Positions 1 through 5,699 of a stretch of DNA of 40,109 nt are shown here, piece after piece. Positions within the stretch are counted from its first letter, which is position 1. The number at the start of each line of letters is the position of its first letter. Source of the stretch: a virus; IMG/VR virus record IMGVR_UViG_3300032163_000043, positions 1-40,109 of that record; one strand, written 5' to 3'. Under the pieces are notes generated by a model. It was not told the DNA's origin. It worked only from the letters and a program-made list of their open reading frames with translations, and did no database searches. The position numbers and the translations under genes were made by a program.

Positions 1-131
1 TCCCGGAGATGGTGTTCCAGGATGCGGACGTCTGTTTCGGCCGCGAGCAGACTCAGTTGGGCGTCCTTCCACAACTCGGCCAACCCGTCCCGGTCTTTCG
101 TCACCCGCGCGAGTGCGTCCTGGCTAGGCAT
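1..131 (-). CDS. Small helical protein, C-terminus cut by window edge
   Basis: Leftward reading frame starting at ATG 131 and open to the left edge, so only the first 43 residues are visible. It begins MPSQDALARVTKDRDGL and is rich in Leu, Glu and Ala with a heptad-like pattern, which suggests a helical or coiled-coil protein. The start overlaps the last 8 nt of the upstream leftward gene (stop at 124-126), the same coupled arrangement used through the rest of the window. It is the fifth gene of the leftward operon. I do not recognise a family and no function can be assigned. Confidence 0.6.
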   Translation of the reverse strand, partial: MPSQDALARVTKDRDGLAELWKDAQLSLLAAETDVRILEHHLR

Positions 132-312
132 GTGTAGCGTAGTGCTGGGCCGCCCACAGCCGCTCGAAGCGGTGCCCGTCGCTCTTGCCGCCGATGATCT
201 CCCAAAGCCACAGGTTTGGCCTGTAGACGATCTCGACGCCTGTGACGTGCTGGTAGTGCTTCCGGCCGACTCGTTGCCAGAGGCCGTCTGTCTGGGGCTT
301 CATCCTCTGCAT
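124..312 (-). CDS. Hypothetical 62-aa basic protein of the leftward operon
   Basis: Starts at ATG 312 behind an AGGAAGGA Shine-Dalgarno. A second in-frame ATG follows after four codons, so the start could be slightly later. The protein is rich in Trp, Tyr and His (GLWQRVGRKHYQHV, YRPNLWLWEI) and ends HYATHA. It has no recognised motif, signal peptide or membrane segment. It is fourth in the leftward operon and is preceded by a 75-nt gap holding two hairpins. The good ribosome site and fit in the operon support it as a real gene; its function is unknown. Confidence 0.6.
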   Translation of the reverse strand: MQRMKPQTDGLWQRVGRKHYQHVTGVEIVYRPNLWLWEIIGGKSDGHRFERLWAAQHYATHA

Positions 313-334
313 GGTGCTGTTCCTTCCTGTCTAG

Positions 335-377
335 GCGACGGATCGTCGCTCACGGCCGCGTCTCGGAAGGCGCGACC
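335..377 (-). promoter_or_regulatory. Hairpin pair in gap between leftward genes (gap 1)
   Basis: In the leftward transcript this gap folds into two stem-loops. One is a 7-bp stem, arms 371-377 and 354-360, with one G-U pair. The other is a perfect 6-bp stem, GCGACG/CGTCGC at 335-340 and 344-349, with a 3-nt loop. Neither is followed by a U-run, so intrinsic termination is unlikely. They sit just upstream of the ribosome site of the gene ending at 124 and may mark RNA processing or tune translation. Confidence 0.5.
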
Positions 378-387
378 GTCAGGGACG

Positions 388-582
388 CTAGGCGGGCGTG
401 TAGCCCGTGATCTTCAGCGGGTGTTGTGGCGTCCATGTCCCGTCCACGATCAGCGCGCGCAGGACCTCGTTCGCTTCGCGCTCGACGTAAGAGCGTGGGG
501 TAGCTCGGCTGACTGGCACCCGCACGGGGAACTCGTCCCCGTCCCGATCGGTGTACGTCACGATGATGCTCGGTGCTGGCAT
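388..582 (-). CDS. Hypothetical 64-aa protein of the leftward operon
   Basis: Starts at ATG 582 with a very strong GAGAGGAGGAAGG ribosome site directly upstream. The N-terminus (PAPSIIVTYTDRDGDEFPVRV) looks like two beta strands. It is followed by a helix (REANEVLRALIVDG) and a short WTPQHPLKITGY tail. This could be a small alpha/beta fold, but no family is recognised. It is third in the leftward operon, with hairpin pairs in the gaps on both sides. Confidence 0.7.
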   Translation of the reverse strand: MPAPSIIVTYTDRDGDEFPVRVPVSRATPRSYVEREANEVLRALIVDGTWTPQHPLKITGYTPA

Positions 583-600
583 CCTTCCTCCTCTCGTTCG

Positions 601-641
601 GCGACTGCCTCGTCGCTCACACCCCGGCCCGTGAAGGCCGG
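601..641 (-). promoter_or_regulatory. Hairpin pair in gap between leftward genes (gap 2)
   Basis: Two stem-loops lie in the leftward transcript. One is CCGGCC/GGCCGG (624-629 and 636-641, 6-nt loop). The other is GCGAC/GTCGC (601-605 and 612-616, 6-nt loop). The second shares the context GTGAGCGACGA with the equivalent hairpin at 335-349. No U-run follows. The layout matches the other two gaps of the operon. Confidence 0.5.
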
Positions 642-654
642 AGCGTCAACGGCG

Positions 655-927
655 CTAGACGTAGCCAGCACGCTGCAAACATTCCGAGATCCATGCGTCC
701 AGCTCGTCGGCCGGGACCAACCGGGTTGTCTCGTTGATGTTGATGGGCTGCCCGCTCTTGTCGAACACGACCTCTCCGTTGTCGAGATCCGCCAGCACGG
801 AAGGCTTTCCCTGCCAGTCGCCTCGGCGCGCCCAGTCGCGCAGTTTGGCACCGTCGGCCGAAATGATCGTCTGGCCTCCGTTGCGGATGACAGTCCCGAA
901 CGTGGTTTCCGTGGTGGTGGCCTTCAT
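655..927 (-). CDS. Hypothetical 90-aa protein of the leftward operon
   Basis: Starts at ATG 927 behind an AAGGAGGCAGGGAA ribosome site. The sequence alternates short strands and helices (GTVIRNGGQTIISADGAKL, GEVVFDKSGQPININ) and ends with DELDAWISECLQRAGYV. No membrane segment or catalytic motif is seen. It is second in the leftward operon, preceded by an 84-nt gap with two hairpins and a copy of the 10-mer GTCGAGTCCA. Function is unknown. Confidence 0.7.
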   Translation of the reverse strand: MKATTTETTFGTVIRNGGQTIISADGAKLRDWARRGDWQGKPSVLADLDNGEVVFDKSGQPININETTRLVPADELDAWISECLQRAGYV

Positions 928-959
928 TTCCCTGCCTCCTTCTCTTGTGGACTCGACCG

Positions 960-994
960 ACGCCTCGCGGCGTTTCGGCTCCCGTCACGGAGCC
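960..994 (-). promoter_or_regulatory. Hairpin pair in gap between leftward genes (gap 3)
   Basis: Two stem-loops lie in the leftward transcript. One is GGCTCC/GGAGCC (977-982 and 989-994, 6-nt loop). The other is ACGCC/GGCGT (960-964 and 969-973), closed by a GCGA tetraloop of the stable GNRA class. They lie immediately upstream of a GTCGAGTCCA repeat and the strong ribosome site of the gene starting at 927. Confidence 0.5.
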
Positions 995-1011
995 ATCATC
1001 AGGGCCGGGGG

Positions 1012-1206
1012 CTAGGCGATGCCGATGCAAGTTCGCATGTCGCAGCCGCAGAAGAGCACGCGCCCGTCCGTGAGGTGCCCGTGGTCGTGGCCGTTGATCC
1101 ACTTCTGCGCCTCATAGTCGTAGTGGCTGCCACGCGAGAAGATCTCGCGCTCGGCTTGGCCGACTGGCGTGCAGATCGTCTCCTTGCGTGCGCTGAATGT
1201 CTGCAT
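1012..1206 (-). CDS. Hypothetical 64-aa Cys/His protein, first gene of the leftward operon
   Basis: Starts at ATG 1206 with a GAGAGGAAG ribosome site, about 28 nt downstream of the transcription start expected from the promoter at 1241-1269. The C-terminal half carries HDHGHLTDGRVLFCGCDMRTC, a cluster of His and Cys that could bind a metal. As the promoter-proximal gene it should be the most expressed of this small operon. Small leftward genes next to the replication block often act early on the host, but nothing here proves that. Confidence 0.7.
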   Translation of the reverse strand: MQTFSARKETICTPVGQAEREIFSRGSHYDYEAQKWINGHDHGHLTDGRVLFCGCDMRTCIGIA

Positions 1207-1240
1207 GGCTTCCTCTCAGCTAGTGGACTCGACTCCCACA

Positions 1241-1269
1241 CTTGTACCACCGTCACCCCCGGCTGTCAA
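1241..1269 (-). promoter_or_regulatory. Near-consensus sigma70-type promoter of the leftward operon
   Basis: On the minus strand there is a perfect -35 TTGACA (1264-1269), a 17-nt spacer, and TACAAG as the -10 (1241-1246). The expected start is near 1234, giving a leader of about 28 nt before ATG 1206. This is the best match to a vegetative promoter in the window, so the leftward operon is probably transcribed strongly by host RNA polymerase soon after entry or in a lysogen. Confidence 0.8.
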
Positions 1270-1368
1270 GCAGGATCAGTGGAAACCCGCAGGCTAGGCA
1301 GACGGTCGGCGAGGCGATACGATGGGCGGGACGGCCGGCTGGAGCGTATGGACTCGACATCTCTGCGC

Positions 1369-1413
1369 GCTCGCCGGCCGTCTCTGCGCTACGATCTTCC
1401 CCGGCCGGCGGGC
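1369..1413. promoter_or_regulatory. Long GC-rich inverted repeat in the divergent control region
   Basis: Arms 1369-1380 and 1402-1413 match at 11 of 12 positions (GCTCGCCGGCCG against CGGCCGGCGGGC) around a 21-nt centre. The centre contains TACGAT (1390-1395), a possible rightward -10 hexamer. Further GGCCGG-type palindromes lie nearby. The roughly 300 bases between 1207 and 1514 hold no convincing gene; a regulator-binding region between divergent operons is the most economical reading. Confidence 0.4.
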
Positions 1414-1424
1414 TCCTCCGGGTT

Positions 1425-1495
1425 GGTTGCGAAGCCACCTGAAGCCCCGCCGGCCATCTCCCTCCTTGGCTACAATCGGTGTCGGCTTCGCAACC
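1425..1495 (+). promoter_or_regulatory. Candidate early rightward promoter flanked by a 12-bp perfect inverted repeat
   Basis: GGTTGCGAAGCC (1425-1436) and GGCTTCGCAACC (1484-1495) are exact reverse complements, 47 nt apart. They flank TACAAT (1471-1476), a good -10; no clear -35 is visible. Transcription would begin near 1483, inside the second arm. The arms are themselves partly palindromic (TTGCGAA/TTCGCAA core), as operators often are. The second arm also lies in a TGTCGG/CCGACA hairpin (1480-1499) just before the AGGAGG ribosome site of the gene at 1515. This suggests repression by a protein bound at both arms. Confidence 0.45.
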
Positions 1496-1514
1496 GACAA
1501 CCTAGGAGGACACC

Positions 1515-2159
1515 GTGAGACCGAGCGTCCGCTTCGACGTCTTCAAGCGTGACAGCTTCACCTGCTCCTACTGCGGGCGCATCCCGCCGACCGTCACGCT
1601 GGAGGTCGATCATCTCATCCCGTGCGCTGAGGGCGGCACCGATGACCCTGAGAACCTCGTCACCGCCTGCTGGGACTGCAACCGTGGCAAGGGTGCCACA
1701 CCGCTCGACAGAGAACCGTCTGCTATCCCCGACCTGAAGGAACGAACCGAGCTTGTGCGTGAGCGTGAGGCGCAGTTGCGCGCCTACCATGAGGCGAAGC
1801 GTGAGGAGGCCGAGCGGCGCGACGCGCAGGTCTCCGTTGTCTGGAATCACTGGTTCAAGGTCTGGGACGCTGAGACGCTCGCGCGCTACTACACACCGTG
1901 GGAATCGACGCTCAGGAAGTACGTTGACCTGATCGGCCCGGACGAGGTGATGCACGCGATGGACATCACCAGGCAAAAGTTCAGCTACGTGTCTACCAAC
2001 GCGGTGAGGTATTTCGTCGGTGTGCTCAAAGGCCGTCTCGCAGCAGCCGAGGGACGGGAGAAGCAATGCACGATCTGCGGCGACTGGCTGCGCCTCGAGC
2101 CCGGACAGGACATCACGGGGAACTACCATCACACCGCCTGCGAGTTGGCCGATGGCTAG
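1515..2159 (+). CDS. HNH endonuclease, first rightward early gene
   Basis: 214-aa protein starting at GTG 1515 behind CTAGGAGGACACC. The N-terminal 60 residues form a classic HNH nuclease: zinc cysteines C17-x2-C20 and C52-x2-C55, catalytic VDHLIP with H33, and N47. A long charged helix follows (about residues 75-110), then a helical domain, and a C-terminal ICGDWL...HH..C cluster that may bind a second zinc. HNH proteins cut or nick DNA with one metal ion. Its place directly before, and overlapping, the replication initiator suggests a role in phage DNA replication or recombination rather than simple homing, but homing cannot be excluded. Confidence 0.85.
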   Translation: MRPSVRFDVFKRDSFTCSYCGRIPPTVTLEVDHLIPCAEGGTDDPENLVTACWDCNRGKGATPLDREPSAIPDLKERTELVREREAQLRAYHEAKREEAERRDAQVSVVWNHWFKVWDAETLARYYTPWESTLRKYVDLIGPDEVMHAMDITRQKFSYVSTNAVRYFVGVLKGRLAAAEGREKQCTICGDWLRLEPGQDITGNYHHTACELADG

Positions 2160-2886
2160 GCAGCGGTTCATCTGGCCGACGATCTGGGACGACCCCGACC
2201 TCGGCAAGCTCGACGCTGAAGCACGCCTCCTCTACATTGGCTGCTTCAGCCTCGCCGACGACGACGGAAGGATCATCGGCGACCCCGTCTACCTGAAGAC
2301 CCAGGTGTTCCGGTACAGCTCGATCACGACTGCCCGCGTCACCGCTATGCGCGACCAGGTCGCAGCCGCCTGCCGCAGCTTCTGTGTCTACCGCGTGCAA
2401 GGTGTGGACTACATCGTGTTCAGGAACTGGTCAGAATTTCAGAAGCCAAAGTACCCCAAACCGTCCAAACTGCCGCCACCACCACGCACACGAAAAGGCC
2501 GCAACGCAGCACCGCAGAGCCAAAAGCCTTCCGGGAACGATTCCGGGAAGCCTTCCGAAACGATTCCGGGAACGATTCCCCCGCCATTCCCCCAAGATTC
2601 CGTCACAGGGTTGGGTAGGGAAGTACTAAGTACTAAGGCTCATACGTCTAAGGCAGACGTACGAGCAGCCAATGAACTAGACCCCGAGAAGAGCCTCGAA
2701 CTGAGCCGCATCATCGGCGAGCTACAAGGCGTCAACGGCACGACCTGGACGACGCTAGAGCCACTGGCGCAACGAGTACCGCTCGCCGTGCTCGCAGACC
2801 TTCGGACGCGCTGCGCCGGCAAGGGGACAGGCTGGATCGTACGAGCTCTGCGAGACGAGATCCGAACGAGAGGAGCCGCAGCATGA
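2152..2886 (+). CDS. Winged-helix replication initiator / replisome organizer
   Basis: 244 aa from ATG 2152, overlapping the HNH gene by 8 nt. Residues 1-95 (RFIWPTIWDDPDLGKL, LLYIGCFSLADDDGRI, VFRNWSEFQKPKYPKP) resemble the N-terminal winged-helix DNA-binding domain of phage replisome organizers. A Pro/Ser/Lys-rich linker (about 98-165) follows, then a helical C-terminal domain (ELSRIIGELQG, GWIVRALRDEIRTRG) of the kind that recruits a helicase or its loader. The linker DNA contains repeats typical of an origin, as in lambda O. No helicase is in the window, so it would act with host proteins or genes outside. The in-frame extension upstream to 2020 lies inside the HNH gene and is not used. 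Confidence 0.75.
   Translation: MARQRFIWPTIWDDPDLGKLDAEARLLYIGCFSLADDDGRIIGDPVYLKTQVFRYSSITTARVTAMRDQVAAACRSFCVYRVQGVDYIVFRNWSEFQKPKYPKPSKLPPPPRTRKGRNAAPQSQKPSGNDSGKPSETIPGTIPPPFPQDSVTGLGREVLSTKAHTSKADVRAANELDPEKSLELSRIIGELQGVNGTTWTTLEPLAQRVPLAVLADLRTRCAGKGTGWIVRALRDEIRTRGAAA
2528..2661. other. Candidate replication origin inside the initiator gene
   Basis: Iteron-like copies of AACGATTCC with a purine-rich left flank lie at 2534-2544, 2557-2567 and 2569-2579, with a weaker AAGATTCC at 2594-2601. Two are the interrupted palindrome GGAA-CGA-TTCC, and the first sits inside a larger dyad at 2528-2550. They are followed by an A/T-rich direct repeat, AAGTACTAAGTACTAAGG (2621-2638), and a perfect 7-bp hairpin TACGTCT/AGACGTA (2643-2661). 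Iterons plus an A/T-rich stretch inside the linker of an initiator gene is the lambda-type origin layout. Confidence 0.55.
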
Positions 2887-3065
2887 GACACCACATGACG
2901 ATCGTGGCTGTTTGCCCAGAACGCACCTCACGAGGCCCAGACCAGACCGTCATCCTCCACCGCTGCGACTGCGGTTGTGGACGACTCAAGACAACGACCA
3001 TCGACGGCATCTGGACGAAGGAGCAGCTATCTCCCATCGCGTCGCAAGGAGGGCGCTCGACTTGA
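2883..3065 (+). CDS. Hypothetical 60-aa Cys-rich protein
   Basis: Starts at ATG 2883, overlapping the initiator stop as ATGA, with GAGAGGAG upstream. It carries HRCDCGCGRLKTTTIDG, a CxCxC cluster that could hold a metal but lacks a complete zinc-finger pattern. The translational coupling suggests co-expression with the initiator. Function is unknown. Confidence 0.6.
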   Translation: MRHHMTIVAVCPERTSRGPDQTVILHRCDCGCGRLKTTTIDGIWTKEQLSPIASQGGRST

Positions 3066-3315
3066 CCGGCGCAACGCCAAACGCGCGAGAGGCTCAGACG
3101 ATGACAGCTATGCCAGTTATCGTCTCAGACGATGGGTCAGACCACCCGCCGAGACGCCTGCGAATGCCCGGAATCAGCCCGAATCCGTGTCACAATCCGC
3201 CTGAATCATGGGTTTCAACGCATAAGAGAGCGACGAAGCGCATGGTTGAGCCATACGCACATGCTGGCAACGCCGGTTGCCGTCATGACTACAGTCGAAG
3301 AGGAGGGACGGGACG
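3066..3315 (+). other. 250-nt gap with direct repeat and hairpin, no convincing gene
   Basis: No frame here has both a good ribosome site and coding character. An ORF from ATG 3102 (MTAMPVIVSDDGSDHPPRR) runs out of frame through the next gene and is doubtful. The stretch contains a direct repeat of CTCAGACGATG 31 bp apart (second copy ending at 3135) and a 6-bp hairpin GGCAAC/GTTGCC with a 4-nt loop (3266-3281) upstream of the next gene. Confidence 0.35.
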
Positions 3316-3492
3316 ATGGGCAAGGAGGAGCGGCTTGAGGCGCATCGCGCCTACCAGGAGACTCTGGCCGCGTTGTGGCGCGCCTACTCCGAGGAGAGAG
3401 CCGAGGCGGATCGTGTCTACTTCGCCGCCAAGGATGGGGCGAGACGGGTCTACCGAGAGATGAAGGCCAGAGAGAAGGCGGCAAGGCTATGA
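3316..3492 (+). CDS. Hypothetical 58-aa helical charged protein
   Basis: ATG 3316 follows a GAGGAGGGACGG ribosome site. The protein (MGKEERLEAHRAYQETLAAL) is almost entirely charged helix rich in Arg, Glu and Ala, probably a coiled coil. Its stop overlaps the start of the next gene as ATGA. No family is recognised. Coding character (regular G/C third positions) and coupling support it. Confidence 0.65.
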   Translation: MGKEERLEAHRAYQETLAALWRAYSEERAEADRVYFAAKDGARRVYREMKAREKAARL

Positions 3493-3611
3493 GCGAGGCG
3501 GTGAGCGCGCTACTGCTGATCATCGGACACGTCGCCCTCGTCGCTGCGATCTTCGGGTACGGGACGCTCATCGGCGCCCACCTCGTGCGGACAGGGCAGT
3601 GGCCGCGATGA
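3489..3611 (+). CDS. 40-aa single-pass membrane protein
   Basis: ATG 3489 overlaps the previous stop by 4 nt. One hydrophobic segment (SALLLIIGHVALVAAIFGYG) spans about residues 6-31, followed by a short polar tail with Arg. Very small phage membrane proteins can be holin-like, inhibit superinfection or modify host transport; nothing here decides between them. The first four codons (MSEA) and their DNA are shared with two following genes. Confidence 0.6.
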   Translation: MSEAVSALLLIIGHVALVAAIFGYGTLIGAHLVRTGQWPR

Positions 3612-3883
3612 GCGAGGCGAGGGCATGGCTGCTGCACTACGCCTGGCCTACGTGCTCGGCTCCTGCTGCCGGGCCGCGACGCCGGGCAGCACACGAGCTG
3701 GGCGCGGAGGCGGCGAGGCGGGGGGTGGGCGGGGAGGAAAAAGTCGCCGATGGAACGGGACTCGGATGCTGGCTAGGAGGCCACGCTGCTCGCAAGTTTC
3801 CACCGCAAGGGGGGCCTTCGACCATTTCGCGGGACTCCGGTGCGGATCCGGTGCTGGGTTTTCTGACAACGAGAGGAGCGTGA
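3608..3883 (+). CDS. Hypothetical 91-aa protein, weakly supported
   Basis: Starts at ATG 3608, overlapping the preceding stop as ATGA, with the same ATGAGCGAGGCG start as the gene at 3489. The sequence is low complexity in places (AAGPRRRAAHELGAEAARRG) and lacks a recognisable domain. Another frame (3625-3891) is also open. The coupling and third-position G/C favour the frame given, but confidence is modest. Confidence 0.4.
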   Translation: MSEARAWLLHYAWPTCSAPAAGPRRRAAHELGAEAARRGVGGEEKVADGTGLGCWLGGHAARKFPPQGGPSTISRDSGADPVLGFLTTRGA

Positions 3884-3887
3884 GGTT

Positions 3888-4151
3888 GTGAGCGAGGCGA
3901 GACCTTCAGACGAGGATTCCTACCTGGCGGAGCGCCAGAAGCGAGTCGTGCAGCTTGTCGTACGTGCCAAGGGCCGCGGCATCGTTGATTTGATATTCGA
4001 GCAAGGCGGGGTGGCCTTCGCCGGGACGTCCTTGTCGTATCCGCAGCAGGGGACGATGGTCGGCGAGCCTCCGCGCGATGTCCAGAACGCCGAGCGGCTA
4101 CGTGCTGCGGCAGTCGAGTTCAACCGTGTCCTCGACGAGCTGTGCTCATGA
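3888..4151 (+). CDS. Hypothetical 87-aa protein
   Basis: GTG 3888 follows a GAGAGGAG ribosome site and again begins MSEAR. The middle (RKRVVQLVVRAKGRGIVDLI approximately, then GGVAFAGTSLSYPQQG) looks like an alpha/beta fold. The C-terminus is helical (ERLRAAAVEFNRVLDEL). No known motif. It is coupled to the next gene by ATGA. Confidence 0.6.
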   Translation: MSEARPSDEDSYLAERQKRVVQLVVRAKGRGIVDLIFEQGGVAFAGTSLSYPQQGTMVGEPPRDVQNAERLRAAAVEFNRVLDELCS

Positions 4152-4423
4152 GCCAGCGGCCGATTCGCGTCACCAACTTCAGCCGCCGCGTCCGGTTAGC
4201 TGGGGAACTCATTGGCGGCTTCAACATTCCACTCCATTGTGAGGGCGAACGTCAGGCAAAGCTCCCCGAGGTCGTCATTGAACTGCTCCGTGCTGCTGCG
4301 ACCAAGTGGCATGTCGAGCGCTCCGTGCTACTGCGCCACCTGATCGCCGCACTCGATAGCGAACTGGATGATGCGCTGGCGCAGGAGGCGCTCGTGGAAC
4401 GATGGAACAAGGGATCTGCGTGA
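4148..4423 (+). CDS. Hypothetical 91-aa protein
   Basis: ATG 4148 overlaps the previous stop (TGA 4149-4151); an ATG two codons earlier is possible but lacks this coupling. The N-terminus is basic and strand-like (PIRVTNFSRRVRLAGEL). The C-terminal half is helical (VVIELLRAAATKWHVERS, LLRHLIAALDSELDDAL). It might be a small nucleic-acid-binding protein, but no family is recognised. Confidence 0.6.
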   Translation: MSQRPIRVTNFSRRVRLAGELIGGFNIPLHCEGERQAKLPEVVIELLRAAATKWHVERSVLLRHLIAALDSELDDALAQEALVERWNKGSA

Positions 4424-5313
4424 CCGCTCTCTCCTCTCGCCGCGCCTCGATCGCTCTGCTCGCGGGGAGCCTGCTGGATTTGTCGGTGGTCACTTCGACG
4501 TGGCGACGGAATCCACTCTCCTCGGAGACAGGACCTCGTGCGCTAGCGCCGTTCCGGGAGCATCGCTGCGAGGCGTGCAAAGGGTCGGGGAAAGGGCGGG
4601 ATCGCTTCCGCCGTGAGGTTGTCTGCGCCGCCTGCGATGGGGCCGGGCGTCTGGCCTTCGACGCCTACACCGGCGAGCGGGTCGGGACGGCGGAGACGCC
4701 GACGGTGCTGCGGTTCCGCTCGGCGCTCTGCGACCGCTGCGGCGGTACGGGCGTCTGGAAGGGCGCGCGCTGCGAGACGTGCGAGGGTGACGGTCGGCGG
4801 GAGTGGTCGCCGTTCGAGCTGCATCTGCCGGGGGAGGACGAGCGGGTCGGAGCCGACGAGGGCGGACTACTGGCGCGGCCACGGCATCTGGCGGTGCTCT
4901 ATGCGGCCGGCTCGTACGCGGAGCTGGAGCGGGGGCTGACGGAGCTGCGTGCGGAGGCCCCGTCACGCCATCGGTTGTGGTGGTGGCGGTACGGGCGCGG
5001 TGACGAGTTGCCGCTTGCCGGGTGGGAGCGCTTCGAGCTTGAGCTGGCCTGGGTCTCCATCGAGCAGCGGATGCCGGCACGGGTCAGGGTGCCGCCGGCG
5101 ATCAGGGAGGGGCAGCGGCACTACGAGGCGTGGCTTGCGACCCGCAAGAACGGTTCAACCGATGCGAAGGCGGTCCAGGTTCGCGACGACCGGATGCTCA
5201 GGATGCGGGAGGCGGGCACGTCGCTAGAAGAGCTGGCCGCGGCGTTCAAGCTGACCCGGAGCGCCGTCTACGACGCGCTCGACCGGGCACGGCGGCGGGG
5301 CGAGGCGGCGTGA
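4420..5313 (+). CDS. DnaJ-type zinc-domain protein with C-terminal HTH, possible late regulator
   Basis: 297 aa from GTG 4420, which overlaps the previous stop as GTGA; ATG 4402 is an alternative. Residues 50-125 contain four CxxCxGxG repeats (CEACKGSG, CAACDGAG, CDRCGGTG, CETCEGDG), the complete cysteine-rich two-zinc domain of DnaJ chaperones, but there is no J domain. The C-terminus (MREAGTSLEELAAAFKL, TRSAVYDALDRARRR) is a helix-turn-helix. A zinc-repeat plus HTH protein as the last early gene, just before the packaging genes, recalls phage late-gene regulators such as Q antiterminators, some of which carry DnaJ-like zinc repeats. That role is inferred from position and architecture only. 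Confidence 0.7.
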   Translation: MTALSSRRASIALLAGSLLDLSVVTSTWRRNPLSSETGPRALAPFREHRCEACKGSGKGRDRFRREVVCAACDGAGRLAFDAYTGERVGTAETPTVLRFRSALCDRCGGTGVWKGARCETCEGDGRREWSPFELHLPGEDERVGADEGGLLARPRHLAVLYAAGSYAELERGLTELRAEAPSRHRLWWWRYGRGDELPLAGWERFELELAWVSIEQRMPARVRVPPAIREGQRHYEAWLATRKNGSTDAKAVQVRDDRMLRMREAGTSLEELAAAFKLTRSAVYDALDRARRRGEAA

Positions 5314-5350
5314 GTCCTACTTGCACATCGGGCATCGTGGAAGGGTCGGC

Positions 5351-5380
5351 TTGCACTCTGACCGGAGGCGGTGCTACGCT
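5351..5380 (+). promoter_or_regulatory. Candidate late promoter
   Basis: TTGCAC (5351-5356), an 18-nt spacer and TACGCT (5375-5380) lie in the 185-nt gap after the last early gene. The match is moderate, and the hairpin at 5451-5467 lies downstream of it. If the zinc/HTH protein acts as an antiterminator, promoter followed by terminator is the expected order. The assignment is tentative. Confidence 0.35.
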
Positions 5381-5450
5381 CCGCTCGGCAGATCCGAAAG
5401 GGTCTTGTCCACTTGTAGCGCCCCCTCTCATAGAACGAGTGCGCCCTGAG

Positions 5451-5479
5451 ACCGGCCATGCGCCGGTTTCCGTTTCTTC
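5451..5479 (+). terminator. Weak rho-independent terminator before the late genes
   Basis: A perfect 6-bp stem ACCGGC/GCCGGT (5451-5456 and 5462-5467) with a 5-nt loop is followed by a pyrimidine tract TTCCGTTTCTTC. The tract is interrupted, so efficiency is probably partial. Confidence 0.45.
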
Positions 5480-5498
5480 GGGACCACGGGAGGCCATT

Positions 5499-5696
5499 TT
5501 GCCGGGACGTCCCACGAGCGTTGAGTCCGACCTGCGCGCCGTAGCCTTCGTCGAGCACGTCGCCGCCGGCGCGGGCTTGCGGGAGGCCGCGGTCAAGGCC
5601 AAGGTGAAGCCCGCCCGCGCGCTCGATCTCGCCGACGCCCCCGACTTCTGGGCTCGCGTGTGGGCGCTACGACCGCAGAACCGGACGGCAGCGTGA
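5499..5696 (+). CDS. 65-aa helix-turn-helix-like protein at start of late operon
   Basis: Starts at TTG 5499 with GGGAGG five bases upstream. The body (AFVEHVAAGAGLREAAVKAK then VKPARALDLADAPDFWARV) has the shape of the HTH segment of small terminases and related phage DNA-binding proteins: a helix, a glycine turn, AGLREAA and a second helix. At 65 aa it is too short for a full terminase small subunit. It may assist packaging or regulate the late operon. Confidence 0.6.
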   Translation: MPGRPTSVESDLRAVAFVEHVAAGAGLREAAVKAKVKPARALDLADAPDFWARVWALRPQNRTAA

Positions 5697-5699
5697 CCC

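Noticed and set aside
22-1518. 498-codon rightward open frame across the leftward operon
   Set aside because: It runs antisense to five small genes with strong ribosome sites and a near-consensus promoter; its own product is low-complexity and begins without a ribosome site.
3102-3463. ORF beginning MTAMPVIVSDDGSD in the 3066-3315 gap
   Set aside because: It continues out of frame through the better-supported gene at 3316 and turns into Arg/Pro-rich noise; no ribosome site.
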